From Arthrobacter sp. U41 (lineage in GTDB: Bacteria; Actinomycetota; Actinomycetes; Actinomycetales; Micrococcaceae): a DNA stretch of 64,000 nucleotides. The number at the start of each line of letters is the position of its first letter. The stretch's first letter is position 1. The translations under genes and the position numbers were made by a program. This document shows, one piece after another, positions 52,819 through 61,311 of this stretch. The stretch spans positions 172,731 through 236,730 of the forward strand of contig NZ_VEGI01000007.1 in the NCBI RefSeq assembly GCF_007679325.1, read 5' to 3'. Below the pieces are notes generated by a model. That model was given only the letters and a program-made list of their open reading frames with translations. It did no database searches and was not told where the DNA came from.

Positions 52819-53385
52819 ATGTCAAGCACCAATAGAATGACGCTCGCCATTTCGGCCGGGGCCTTGGCCCTCGGCGCCGGGCTTGGAGTCACCGGGATGG
52901 CTTCCGCCGCCACCACCACTCCGACGCCGACCCCCAGCGCCTCGGCAGAGGCGGCGCCCGGAACCTCCGGCGCCGACGGAATGCGCGGCCATGGCCATGG
53001 CCACGGCAGGGGCGGGGACCGCGGCGGCGCCCAAGCTGCCGAACTGGCCGCCAAACTTGGCGTGGAGGAGGCCAAAGTGACAGAGGCGCTGCAGGCCTTC
53101 CGCGAAGCCAACAAGCCCACCACACCGCCCGCCGAGGGCACCAAGCCGGACCGCGCAGCGCGGGACGCGGCCCTCGCCAAGTCGCTGGCGGAGTCGCTGG
53201 GAATTGAGGAATCCAAGGTCACCGCGGCGCTGGAGGAACTGCGGACCGCCGCCCAGGCTGACCGCGCCGCGGCGTTGAAGACCAAGCTGGACAAGGCTGT
53301 CACCGACGGCACCCTGACCCAGGCCGAGGCTGACGCCGTCAACAAGGCCGTGGAGAAGGGGGTCATTGGGGGCGGCGGACACTAG
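52819..53385 (+). CDS. Small secreted protein with His-Gly segment and helical repeats
   Basis: Exported protein of 188 residues. A Sec signal peptide (MSSTNRMTLAISAGALALGA, cleavage near ASA-AT) is followed by a Thr/Pro stretch and a HGHGHGRGG segment that could bind metal. Two similar helical units follow (AAKLGVEEAKVTEALQAFRE and AESLGIEESKVTAALEELRT), then a third (KLDKAVTDGTLTQAEADAVN). GGAG lies upstream of the ATG at 52819. I do not recognise a named function; similar proteins are common in actinobacteria as hypothetical secreted proteins. It is convergent with the symporter gene, with a strong terminator between. Confidence 0.78.
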   Translation: MSSTNRMTLAISAGALALGAGLGVTGMASAATTTPTPTPSASAEAAPGTSGADGMRGHGHGHGRGGDRGGAQAAELAAKLGVEEAKVTEALQAFREANKPTTPPAEGTKPDRAARDAALAKSLAESLGIEESKVTAALEELRTAAQADRAAALKTKLDKAVTDGTLTQAEADAVNKAVEKGVIGGGGH

Positions 53386-53450
53386 GACCTATCGGGCCGC
53401 CGTCCGGGCCCCCGGCTGGCAGGCGACCCGTCTCAACGGCGCTTCCTAAC

Positions 53451-53487
53451 AGAAGAAGTCCCCGGGAGCTTCCCGGGGACTTCTTCT
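53451..53487. terminator. Bidirectional terminator between secreted protein gene and symporter
   Basis: A perfect 17-bp stem (AGAAGAAGTCCCCGGGA with its inverse at 53471-53487) has a 3-nt loop. Both ends are T-rich on the outgoing strand, so it should stop transcription from both convergent genes. Confidence 0.85.
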
Positions 53488-53507
53488 GTGGTGGCTTGGA
53501 GCGGCGG

Positions 53508-54974
53508 TCAGGCCTTGGCGTCGGCCAGTTCGCGGCCTTCCGGCGACGCTGCGGTGCCGGAAGAACCGCCGTCGGCCGAGCCGGCGACTGTCGTGTCGGC
53601 GTCGACTGTACCGTCGACTTCGTCGCTGAACGGGTCACCGTTGCGCGGCGCGTTGTACAGCGACTCGTCCAGGATGCCCTGGCGCTTGGCCACGATGGTG
53701 GGGATCAGGGCCTGCCCGGCCACGTTGACCGCGGTGCGTCCCATGTCCAGGATCGGATCGATCGCCAGAAGCAGCCCGACGCCGGCCAGCGGCAGCCCCA
53801 GCGTGGAGAGCGTCAGGGTTAGCATCACGACGGCGCCGGTGGTGCCGGCGGTCGCGGCCGAGCCCAGCACGGATACGAGGGCGATCAGCAGGTACTGGGT
53901 GAAGTCGAGCTGGATGCCGAAGAACTGGGCCACGAAGATCGCGGAGATGGCCGGGTAGATCGCGGCGCAGCCGTCCATCTTGGTGGTGGCGCCGAGCGGG
54001 ACGGCGAAGGAGGCGTAGCCGCGGGGGACGCCCAGGCTGCGTTCGGTCACGCGCTGGGTCAGCGGCAGGGTGCCCACCGAGGACCGGGAGACAAAGGCCA
54101 GCTGCACGGCCGGCCAGACGCCGGAGAAGTACTGCCGGACGGACAGGCCGTGGGTGCGGACCAGGACCGGGTAGACCACGAACAGCACCAGGGCCAGGCC
54201 CACGTAGATGGCGAACGTGAACTTGCCAAGGGAACCGATGGTGTCCCAGCCGTAGATCGCCACGGCGTTGCCGATCAGGCCGACCGTGCCGATCGGGGCG
54301 ATCCGGATGATCCACCAGAGGACCTTCTGGATCACGGCGAGGGCGGAGGCATTGAGGTTCAGGAACGGCTCGGCCGCCTTGCCCACCTTCAGCGCGGCAA
54401 TGCCGACGGCGACGGCGATCACCAGGATCTGCAGGACGTTGAAGCTCACCGTGGTGGTGGCGACGTCCTCCGTGATCGTGGTGCTGGCGCCGAGGCCCAG
54501 GAAGTTCTTCGGGAACAGGCCTGTCAGGAACGCCCACCAGCTGCCCACCTTGGACGGTGCCTCGCCTTCGCCGGTGAGGCCGGTGTTGGCGCCGGGCTGC
54601 AGGAGCACGCCCAGCCCGATGCCGATCAGCACGGAGATCAGCGCGGTGATGGCGAACCAGAGCAGCGTGTTCCAGGCCAGCCGGGCGGCGTTGGAGACGG
54701 CGCGCAGGTTGGAGATGGAACTGACCACGGCGGTGAAGATAAGGGGCACAACGGCGGTCTGCAGCAGCGAGACGTAGCTCGAGCCGATGGTCTGCAGGGT
54801 GGCGCCGAGGGCGTTCGGGTCCGCCTTGGTGCTGCCCGTGTACTTGGCCACGAGGCCAAGGCCCAGGCCCACGATCAGGGCGGCAATGATCTGGAAGCCG
54901 AACGAGCCGGCCCATTTGGGCAACTGGATGCCGGTCTTTCCGGCAGGTGCGGGGGTGCTTGTCTGAGTGGTCAC
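53508..54974 (-). CDS. Dicarboxylate/amino acid:cation symporter (DAACS)
   Basis: Transporter of 488 residues of the DctA/GltP family. Motifs are RSSVGTLPLTQRV (hairpin HP1 region, SSxxTLP), GATTKMDGCAAIYP (TM7, NMDGT-like but with KMDG), and GAVVMLTLTLSTLGLP (HP2). It imports C4-dicarboxylates or glutamate/aspartate with protons or sodium. The C-terminal ~60 residues are a soluble acidic tail (DEVDGTVDADTTVAG). The start is GTG at 54974, leaderless by TAGCGT 6 nt upstream. The upstream 433 nt hold no gene. Confidence 0.92.
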   Translation of the reverse strand: MTTQTSTPAPAGKTGIQLPKWAGSFGFQIIAALIVGLGLGLVAKYTGSTKADPNALGATLQTIGSSYVSLLQTAVVPLIFTAVVSSISNLRAVSNAARLAWNTLLWFAITALISVLIGIGLGVLLQPGANTGLTGEGEAPSKVGSWWAFLTGLFPKNFLGLGASTTITEDVATTTVSFNVLQILVIAVAVGIAALKVGKAAEPFLNLNASALAVIQKVLWWIIRIAPIGTVGLIGNAVAIYGWDTIGSLGKFTFAIYVGLALVLFVVYPVLVRTHGLSVRQYFSGVWPAVQLAFVSRSSVGTLPLTQRVTERSLGVPRGYASFAVPLGATTKMDGCAAIYPAISAIFVAQFFGIQLDFTQYLLIALVSVLGSAATAGTTGAVVMLTLTLSTLGLPLAGVGLLLAIDPILDMGRTAVNVAGQALIPTIVAKRQGILDESLYNAPRNGDPFSDEVDGTVDADTTVAGSADGGSSGTAASPEGRELADAKA

Positions 54975-54980
54975 CGGATC

Positions 54981-54986
54981 ACGCTA
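54981..54986 (-). promoter_or_regulatory. -10 hexamer for leaderless symporter gene
   Basis: TAGCGT on the minus strand is followed by 6 nt (GATCCG) and the GTG at 54974. Confidence 0.5.
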
Positions 54987-55407
54987 GGACCAGTGCAACT
55001 ATCACGACGAAAGGATGTTGAGAAATGTTACGCGGCCAGCATTCGGTCCCGACATCCGGATCCCCGGAACCACGCCGCAAAACCACCCGTTTGTGAAGTT
55101 ATTCCAGCCTCCGGTGTGGCGATTGTCTCCCCGGTCCGCGCCGAGTCGGCAGTTCTGGCAATGTTTCCGAAGAACACTGCCGCGAACTGCCAACTCGCGC
55201 ATGTCCCCGGGGATGGGCATCCGGCACCGCGAACGGCTCGGGGAGCAGCAAGCAGCGGCGCGGCAGTCTTCCGGAAGCGTGCGTCTAAGCGAGGGCCCAC
55301 GCCGTCAGGGTTCCCTGGCCGAGCTTGCGAGGCTAGGGAGACGGTGGGGAGAACGAGCGAGCACGCGGAGGAAGGCGGCCGTGCCGCTGCACCACACGGG
55401 ACCCGAC
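54987..55407. other. 421-bp region without a recognisable gene
   Basis: This region lies between the symporter promoter and the DUF885 stop. Short open frames on both strands have no ribosome site and no familiar sequence. The half nearer the symporter is less GC-rich than the surroundings. I see no terminator, tRNA or clear operator in it. Confidence 0.6.
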
Positions 55408-57102
55408 CTACCCCAGGAGCGCGCGCTTCAGGGTGTCGAGGCCTACGGAGCCGATGTTGAGGGCCTTCGTGTGGAAGGCCTTGAGGTCGAAGCCCGGGCG
55501 GGATTCGAGCTCGGCGCGGATCTGCTCCCAGAGCCGCTGGCCCACCTTGTACGACGGCGCCTGGCCCGGCCAGCCGAGGTAGCGGGTGAACTCGAAGTTG
55601 AGCTGGCCCTCGCTGATGGCCAGGTTCTGCTTCAGGAACTCGTAGCCCTTGTCCGGGGTCCAGGTGCCGGACCCCCAGCGCGCGGGAACCTCGAGTTCCA
55701 GGTGGACGCCGATGTCGAACACCACGCGGGCCGCGCGCATCCGCTGCATGTCCAGCATGCCCATGTGGTCGCCCGGATCCTTGAGGTAGCCCAGCTCCTG
55801 CATGAGCTTCTCGGCGTAGAGCGCCCAGCCTTCGCCGTGCCCGGAGGTCCAGCAGACGTTCCGGCGCCACTTGTTGAGCAGTTCGCGGCGGTAGGTGGCG
55901 GTGGCGACCTGAAGGTGGTGGCCGGGGACGCCCTCGTGGTAGACCGTGGTGGTTTCGGCCCAAGTGGTGAAGGTGTCTTCTCCCGGCGGTACGGACCACC
56001 ACATGCGGCCCGGACGGCTGAAGTCGTCCGAGGGGCCGGTGTAGTAGATGCCGCCCTCGTCGGTCGGGGCAATCTTGCACTCCAGGGTCTTCATGACGTC
56101 CGGGATGTCGAAGTGGACGCCCGCGAGGTCCGCCACGGCCTTGTCCGAGAGCTCCTGCATCCACGCCTGGAGGGCGTCGGTGCCCTTGAGCTGCCGCGCG
56201 GGGTCGTTGTTCAGGACCTCCTTGGCTTCCTCGATCGTGGCACCGGGCCGGATCTCCTCGGCCACCCGCTCCTGCTCGGCGATCAGGCGGTCGAGTTCCT
56301 GCACGCCCCAGGCGTACGTTTCCTCGAGGTCCACCGTGGCGCCGAGGAAGGCGCGGGAGGCCAGCGAGTAGCGCTCGCGGCCGACTGCGTCCTTCTCGGG
56401 GGCCACGGGCAGCAGCTCGGACTCCAGGAATCCGGCCAGCCGGGAGTAGGCCACCCTGGCGGCGGCAGCGCCGGCGTCGAGCCTGGACTGCACGTCCTCG
56501 GGCAGCGGTCCGTCCGCGGTCTTGGCGCCTGCGGCCAGCTTCGCGAAGAACCCGTCCTCGGCGGCGTGCTTGGTGGTCTGCTCGATGACGATTTTCACCT
56601 GCCGCGCGGCGGCCACCTTGCCGTCCTCCTTCGCGGAGCGCAGTGATTCGATGTAACCGTCCAGCGCGGCGGGGACGTTGTGCGCACGCCCCGCAATGTG
56701 GTCCCACTGTTCGGCGGTGTCCGTCGGCATCAGGTCGAAGATCGCCCGGATCTCCTGGGCGGGCGAGGCGATGTTGTTCAGCTCGCCGAGGTCCCAGCCG
56801 GATTCGTGGAGTTCCAGCTGCAGGCCCAGGCGCTCGCGCATGGCGTCCAGGGTGACGGCGTCGACGTCGTCCACCGGCTCCAGTCCGTCCAGCGCGGCGA
56901 GGGCCTCCCGCGCGGCGGCAGCGAACTCCCGGTGCCCGGCGGGGGAGAAGTCCTGGTATTCGGTCTCATGTCCGGGGAGGCCGAGTTCGGTGGCGAAGCT
57001 CGGGTTAAGCCGGATGAGGGTGTCCGTGAAGGCGTCGGCGACGGCATCGATAGCGGTCTGCGGGCGCACGGCTGATGTGTTTTCAGTGGTTTCGATAGTC
57101 AC
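55408..57102 (-). CDS. DUF885 family protein (predicted metallopeptidase-like)
   Basis: Protein of 564 residues of the DUF885 family. It contains the zinc-peptidase-like motif YHEGVPGHHLQ near residue 394 (HExxx with following HH) and a second conserved block SGHGEGWALYAEKLMQELGY, which supplies a Glu. These patterns suggest a metal-dependent hydrolase fold, though activity in this family is poorly documented. The start GTG at 57102 (VTIETTENTSAV) has TAGTGT 7 nt upstream and no ribosome site; longer readings to 57522 would cross accE and are rejected. It is downstream of accDE on the same strand, with 68 nt between. Confidence 0.87.
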   Translation of the reverse strand: MTIETTENTSAVRPQTAIDAVADAFTDTLIRLNPSFATELGLPGHETEYQDFSPAGHREFAAAAREALAALDGLEPVDDVDAVTLDAMRERLGLQLELHESGWDLGELNNIASPAQEIRAIFDLMPTDTAEQWDHIAGRAHNVPAALDGYIESLRSAKEDGKVAAARQVKIVIEQTTKHAAEDGFFAKLAAGAKTADGPLPEDVQSRLDAGAAAARVAYSRLAGFLESELLPVAPEKDAVGRERYSLASRAFLGATVDLEETYAWGVQELDRLIAEQERVAEEIRPGATIEEAKEVLNNDPARQLKGTDALQAWMQELSDKAVADLAGVHFDIPDVMKTLECKIAPTDEGGIYYTGPSDDFSRPGRMWWSVPPGEDTFTTWAETTTVYHEGVPGHHLQVATATYRRELLNKWRRNVCWTSGHGEGWALYAEKLMQELGYLKDPGDHMGMLDMQRMRAARVVFDIGVHLELEVPARWGSGTWTPDKGYEFLKQNLAISEGQLNFEFTRYLGWPGQAPSYKVGQRLWEQIRAELESRPGFDLKAFHTKALNIGSVGLDTLKRALLG

Positions 57103-57109
57103 CCGAAAG

Positions 57110-57115
57110 ACACTA
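57110..57115 (-). promoter_or_regulatory. -10 hexamer for leaderless DUF885 gene
   Basis: TAGTGT on the minus strand ends 7 nt before the GTG at 57102. Confidence 0.55.
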
Positions 57116-57170
57116 GCCGGGCTGCCGCCGTTATGAAAGGGTTGCTGAACTTTTCGCCCGCGAGTTTGTC

Positions 57171-57407
57171 TTAACCCCGGCTGCGCTTCCACGAGCCGGG
57201 ACCCGGCCTTGGCGCGAGCTGCAGCTGCTGACGGCGGATCCAGTGCCGGGCGCCGGGCTTTTCCGGTGCCGGCGCTGCGCCGCTGTCCAGCGAGAGGACG
57301 ACGGCGGCCAGCGCCGCGAGCTCTTCCGGCGTCGGGTCGCCCTTGGCAACGGCGATCAGGGGCTGCTCCGCCGGCGCGGTTTCGGCGGGCTCGGTTCCGG
57401 GCGTCAC
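57171..57407 (-). CDS. accE: Acyl-CoA carboxylase epsilon subunit
   Basis: A 78-residue protein matching the AccE/PF13822 epsilon family: an N-terminal Pro/Glu/Ala segment, then the conserved helix [17 protein letters not shown] and the basic end block ([21 protein letters not shown] near the end). In Streptomyces and mycobacteria this subunit helps join alpha and beta carboxylase chains. The GTG start at 57407 overlaps the accD stop by 4 nt (GTGA), so translation is coupled and the ratio to AccD should be fixed. Confidence 0.9.
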   Translation of the reverse strand: MTPGTEPAETAPAEQPLIAVAKGDPTPEELAALAAVVLSLDSGAAPAPEKPGARHWIRRQQLQLAPRPGPGSWKRSRG

Positions 57408-58987
57408 AGCGGGATGTTCCCGTGCTTCTTGGCGGGCAGGCTGGCCCGCTTGTCCCGCAGGGCACGCAGGCCCTTGATGATCTGCACCCGGGTCTCGGAC
57501 GGGGCGATGACCGCGTCCACATAGCCGAGCTGCGCGGCCTGGTACGGGTTGAGCAGTTCTTCCTCGTACTGCCGGATGACCTCGGAACGTTTGGCCTCGA
57601 CGTCGCCGCCGGTCTCCGCCACCGCGGCGAGCTCGCGGCGGTACAGGATGTTGACCGCGCCCTGCGCGCCCATCACGCCGATCTGGGCGGTGGGCCAGGC
57701 CAGGTTGAGGTCCGCGCCCAGCTTCTTGGAGCCCATCACGATGTACGCTCCGCCGTAGGCCTTGCGGGTGATAACGGTCAGCTTCGGCACGGTGGCCTCG
57801 GCGTAGGCGTAGAGGAGCTTCGCGCCGCGGCGGATGATGCCCTGGAACTCCTGGTCCTTGCCCGGCAGGAAGCCCGGGACGTCCACAAGCGTGATGATCG
57901 GAATGTTAAAGGCGTCGCAGTGCCGGACAAAGCGGGCAGCCTTCTCTGAGGCGGCGATGTCCAGGGTTCCGGCGAACTGCATCGGCTGGTTGGCGATGAT
58001 ACCGACGGTATGGCCTTCCACCCGGCCGTAGCCGATGATCACGTTCGGGGCGTAGAGGGACTGCATCTCCAGGAAGTGCGCGTCGTCCACGATCTGCTCG
58101 ATGACCTTGCGCATGTCATAGGGCTGGTTGGCCGAGTCGGGGATGAGGACGTCCAGGGCGAGGTCGTCGTCGTCGAGCTCTAGCTCCTGGGAATGCTCCA
58201 GGACGGGGGCCTCGGAGAGGTTGTTCGATGGCAGGAAGTCCAGGAGTTCGCGGACGAACTCGACGGCGTCGGCCTCGTCCGAGGCGAGGTAGGTGGACGT
58301 GCCCGTGTTGGCGTTGTGCTGGCGGGCGCCGCCGAGGGTTTCCATGTCCACGTCTTCGCCGGTGACGGTCTTGATCACGTCGGGGCCGGTGATGAACATG
58401 TGCGAGGTCTTGTCCACCATGACCACATAGTCGGTCAGGGCGGGGGAGTAGGCCGCGCCGCCGGCAGAGGGGCCCATGATGAGGGAGATCTGCGGGACGA
58501 CGCCGGAGGCATGGACGTTGTTGCGGAAGATGTCCGCGAACATGGCCAGTGAGGCGACGCCTTCCTGGATGCGGGCGCCGCCGCCGTCGAGGATGCCCAC
58601 CACGGGACAGCCGTTGCGCAGCGCGAACTCCTGGACTTTCACGATCTTCTCGCCGTTGACCTGGCTCAGCGAGCCGCCGTAGACGGAGAAGTCCTGGCTG
58701 TACACGGCCACGGGGCGGCCGTCCACGGTGCCGTAGCCGGAGACCAGGCCGTCGCCCAGCGGCTTCTTCTTTTCCATGCCGAAGGCGGTGGAGCGGTGCA
58801 CGGCCAGGGCGTCGAATTCAACGAAGGAGCCGGCGTCCAGCAGCAGGTCGATGCGCTCGCGGGCGGTGTTTTTGCCGCGGGCGTGCTGCTTCTCGATCGC
58901 TTCCGGGCCGGAGGGCTGCTCAGCACGGGCCTGGCGGTCGCGGAAATCGGCAATCTTTCCCGCGGTCGTGGTCAGATCGTGGCTCAT
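57404..58987 (-). CDS. accD: Acyl-CoA carboxylase beta chain (carboxyltransferase)
   Basis: Carboxyltransferase of 527 residues, transferring the carboxyl group from AccBC biotin to acetyl- or propionyl-CoA. Crotonase-fold halves are visible: [49 protein letters not shown] in the first, and [36 protein letters not shown] in the second (oxyanion-hole loops). The ATG at 58987 has GGAGA upstream; a reading from 59107 runs into the operator region. Sequence features resemble AccD5/PccB, but acetyl versus propionyl preference cannot be told. accE overlaps its stop. A TGTAG/CTACA dyad lies ~170-180 nt upstream, as before accBC. Confidence 0.95.
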   Translation of the reverse strand: MSHDLTTTAGKIADFRDRQARAEQPSGPEAIEKQHARGKNTARERIDLLLDAGSFVEFDALAVHRSTAFGMEKKKPLGDGLVSGYGTVDGRPVAVYSQDFSVYGGSLSQVNGEKIVKVQEFALRNGCPVVGILDGGGARIQEGVASLAMFADIFRNNVHASGVVPQISLIMGPSAGGAAYSPALTDYVVMVDKTSHMFITGPDVIKTVTGEDVDMETLGGARQHNANTGTSTYLASDEADAVEFVRELLDFLPSNNLSEAPVLEHSQELELDDDDLALDVLIPDSANQPYDMRKVIEQIVDDAHFLEMQSLYAPNVIIGYGRVEGHTVGIIANQPMQFAGTLDIAASEKAARFVRHCDAFNIPIITLVDVPGFLPGKDQEFQGIIRRGAKLLYAYAEATVPKLTVITRKAYGGAYIVMGSKKLGADLNLAWPTAQIGVMGAQGAVNILYRRELAAVAETGGDVEAKRSEVIRQYEEELLNPYQAAQLGYVDAVIAPSETRVQIIKGLRALRDKRASLPAKKHGNIPL

Positions 58988-59155
58988 CAAGTGTCTCCGG
59001 CTCTGTCGCTGATGGTTGTGGTGCTGAATCGTGTGCTGCTGGTAGTGCTGCGCTGCTGGTATCGCTGGCCGGCCCTGTCCTCGTGGCGTTTTAGTCGGTA
59101 TCCACAAAAGCCCGGCCCTGTTGGCAAGTCTAGTGACGGCATTGGCCCACGCCGC

Positions 59156-59170
59156 TGTAGAAACCCTACA
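59156..59170. promoter_or_regulatory. Dyad operator upstream of accD, shared with accBC
   Basis: TGTAG-AAACC-CTACA on the plus strand (minus: TGTAG-GGTTT-CTACA). It differs from the accBC site by one core base. It lies ~170-185 nt upstream of the accD start. Both unlinked carboxylase genes carrying the same 15-mer argues for a common regulator. Confidence 0.72.
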
Positions 59171-59347
59171 ATTTTCGGCCGGATGCCCCTGCCGTTCGGG
59201 TCCCGGGCGGACCCGCCGCCGCGTTCCGGCCCGGTTACCTCCGGCCGCGCCCGGCCCGGGCGCCGGAATTCCGGGGAGGGGCAGTTCCCTTCCGTGTCCG
59301 GGGCAGGAGTAACCGGGCGGGAACGCCCCGGTCCACCCCCGCGCGGT

Positions 59348-59367
59348 ATGTTACTGACCAGTAACAT
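59348..59367. promoter_or_regulatory. 20-bp palindrome in the SDR promoter
   Basis: Arms ATGTTACT and AGTAACAT are perfect around GACC, ending 4 bp before the TAGAGT -10, so bound protein would block the promoter. The size and symmetry fit a TetR-type operator. The regulator is not adjacent. Confidence 0.75.
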
Positions 59368-59371
59368 CGGC

Positions 59372-59377
59372 TAGAGT
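59372..59377 (+). promoter_or_regulatory. -10 hexamer for leaderless SDR gene
   Basis: TAGAGT is followed by 6 nt (GTCCTC) and the ATG at 59384. Confidence 0.6.
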
Positions 59378-59383
59378 GTCCTC

Positions 59384-60334
59384 ATGACTTTGAGCAACGA
59401 CGCTTCGGGCGCCGCCCCGCATCCCCAGCAGTCCGGGTCCCAGCAGCCCGCGCCCCAGCAGCCCGCGCCCCAGCAGCCCGGGCCCTACCAGGCCGCCGGT
59501 TCCCTCCAGGGCCGCACCATCCTCATCTCCGGGGGAAGTCGCGGGATCGGACTGGCCATCGCCACCCGCGCAGCGCGCGACGGCGCCAACATCGTCCTGA
59601 TGGCCAAAACCGGTCAGCCGCACGCCAAACTCGAAGGCACGGTCTACTCCGCCGCCGAACAGATCGAGGCGGCCGGCGGTCAGGCCTTGCCGCTGGTGGG
59701 GGATGTGCGCAACGACGCCGACGTCGCGGGCGCTGTCTCCGCCGCCGTGGAACGCTTCGGCGGGATCGACATCGTCATCAACAACGCCTCCGCGATCGAC
59801 CTGTCCACCACCGACGACGTCGACATGAAGCGCTACGACCTGATGCAGGACATCAACGTCCGGGGCACCTTCCTGCTCTCCAAGCTGGCCCTGCCCGCCC
59901 TGCGCGAATCCGGCGCCGGGCACATCCTGACGCTCTCCCCGCCGCTGAACCTGGATCCCAAGTGGGCCGGTATGCACCTTGCCTACACCATGGCCAAGTA
60001 CGGCATGAGCCTGACCACCCTGGGCCTGGCCGAGGAACTGAAGGCCGACGGCATCAACGTGAACTCCCTGTGGCCGTGCACCCTGATCAACACGGCCGCC
60101 ATCCGCAACATGCCGGGCGGGGAAAAGATCGTGCGCGGCGCCCGCGGCCCCGAAATCATGGCGGACGCGGCCCACGCCGTGCTGACCGGCAGCCATGCGG
60201 TTCCGGAGTCCGGCAGCAGGAGCGGCAATTTCTACACGGACGAGCAGGTCCTGGCCGCCGCCGGCGTCACGGACTTCACGCCGTACAGCCTGGGCGCCCC
60301 GGAAGACCGGCTGATTCCTGACATTTTCCTCTGA
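59384..60334 (+). CDS. HSDL2-like short-chain dehydrogenase
   Basis: SDR of 316 residues. The cofactor motif is SGGSRGIGLAIATRAARDGA near residue 49 and the active-site segment YTMAKYGMS, with the Ser replaced in part by the unusual preceding TLSPPLNLDPKW block typical of the HSDL2 group. Substrate is unknown; HSDL2 proteins are linked to fatty-acid metabolism in eukaryotes. An N-terminal ~40-residue extension carries QQPAPQQPAPQQPG repeats and is probably disordered. The start ATG at 59384 is leaderless, and a 20-bp palindrome overlaps the promoter. It lies upstream of birA and divergent from accD. Confidence 0.88.
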   Translation: MTLSNDASGAAPHPQQSGSQQPAPQQPAPQQPGPYQAAGSLQGRTILISGGSRGIGLAIATRAARDGANIVLMAKTGQPHAKLEGTVYSAAEQIEAAGGQALPLVGDVRNDADVAGAVSAAVERFGGIDIVINNASAIDLSTTDDVDMKRYDLMQDINVRGTFLLSKLALPALRESGAGHILTLSPPLNLDPKWAGMHLAYTMAKYGMSLTTLGLAEELKADGINVNSLWPCTLINTAAIRNMPGGEKIVRGARGPEIMADAAHAVLTGSHAVPESGSRSGNFYTDEQVLAAAGVTDFTPYSLGAPEDRLIPDIFL

Positions 60335-60377
60335 GTTATCTGTGGGCAGGTCCGGAGCCGACGGCGGCGTAACTCGG

Positions 60378-60383
60378 TAGGAT
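60378..60383 (+). promoter_or_regulatory. -10 hexamer for leaderless birA
   Basis: TAGGAT ends 7 nt before the ATG at 60391. No ribosome site is present. Confidence 0.55.
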
Positions 60384-60390
60384 TCAAAGC

Positions 60391-61311
60391 ATGGAAGCCG
60401 CGCAGGAAGCCCCGGACCGTCCGCCCCTCGACGTGAACGCCCTCAGTGATGAGGCGTTTCTCTCAGCCAACGGCATTCCGCGGCTCACCGTTGTGGAGTC
60501 CACCGGGTCCACCAACGCGGATCTGCTGCGCGGAGCCGCCGAGGACCCCTCGGCCTATCCGGACCTCACCGTGCTCACCGCCGAATACCAGAGCGCCGCC
60601 CGCGGCCGGCTGGACCGCCGCTGGGAAGCACCCGCCGGCAGTGCCGTCTCCGTGTCGCTGGTGCTGCGGCCGGTCAACGCTGAGGGACGTCCGCTGCCGA
60701 CCCAGAGCTACTCCTGGCTCTCGCTGCTCGCGGCACTTGCCCTGCGCGAGGCGCTCCTGGAAACCGCCGGGATCCCCGCGGAACTCAAGTGGCCCAACGA
60801 CGTCCTGGTCCGCGGCCGGAAGATTGCCGGCATCCTGGCCCAGCTGGGCCCGATGCAGGGCGGCGCCGTGCCGCCCGTTGTGCTGGGGACAGGGCTGAAC
60901 GTCACGCTCACCGAGGCCGAACTGCCGGTGCCCACCGCCACGTCCGTCCTGCTGGAACAGCCGACGTCGGTGGACCGGACCGGGCTGCTGAAGAGTTATC
61001 TGTCCCGGTTCGCGACGCTCTACCGCAGCTTCTGCAACGCCGACGGCGACCCCGCCGCCGGGATGGCCGGCGGCCCGTCACTGCACAAGCGGATCGAGCA
61101 CGTGCTCACGACGCTGGGCAAGCAGGTCCGCGCCCAGCTTCCCGGTGACCACGAAATCATTGGCCACGCCACCCGCCTGGACGACTACGGCTCGCTTATG
61201 GTGATCGACTCCGGAGGACACGAGCACGTGGTGACGGCCGGCGACGTGGTGCACCTGCGGCCCTGGACGCCCCCCGGCCAGGATTCGGGCGACGAAAGTG
61301 GCTATGCGTAA
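60391..61311 (+). CDS. birA: Biotin protein ligase
   Basis: Biotin-[acetyl-CoA-carboxylase] ligase of 306 residues. Motifs are ESTGSTNADLLRGA, the biotin loop ARGRLDRRWEAP (a variant of GRGRxxR), LKWPNDVLVRGRKIAGILAQ with the conserved Lys, and the C-terminal SH3-like domain DDYGSLMVIDSGGHEHVV. It lacks the N-terminal DNA-binding domain of E. coli BirA, so it is class I and not a repressor. It would biotinylate K578 of AccBC. The start ATG at 60391 is leaderless, 57 nt after the SDR stop. The PH-domain gene starts inside its last codons. Confidence 0.93.
   Translation: MEAAQEAPDRPPLDVNALSDEAFLSANGIPRLTVVESTGSTNADLLRGAAEDPSAYPDLTVLTAEYQSAARGRLDRRWEAPAGSAVSVSLVLRPVNAEGRPLPTQSYSWLSLLAALALREALLETAGIPAELKWPNDVLVRGRKIAGILAQLGPMQGGAVPPVVLGTGLNVTLTEAELPVPTATSVLLEQPTSVDRTGLLKSYLSRFATLYRSFCNADGDPAAGMAGGPSLHKRIEHVLTTLGKQVRAQLPGDHEIIGHATRLDDYGSLMVIDSGGHEHVVTAGDVVHLRPWTPPGQDSGDESGYA

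Larger units (their letters stand above)
58988..59383. other. 396-bp divergent control region of accD and SDR genes
   Basis: No coding sequence is seen in this stretch. It holds the accD dyad (59156-59170), a GC-rich middle, a 20-bp palindrome (59348-59367) and the -10 of the SDR gene (59372-59377). Confidence 0.7.

Noticed and set aside
55015..56646. Long plus-strand open frame opposite the DUF885 gene
   Set aside because: No family resemblance and no ribosome site; DUF885 on the minus strand has conserved HExxx-type and SGHGEGWALY motifs.
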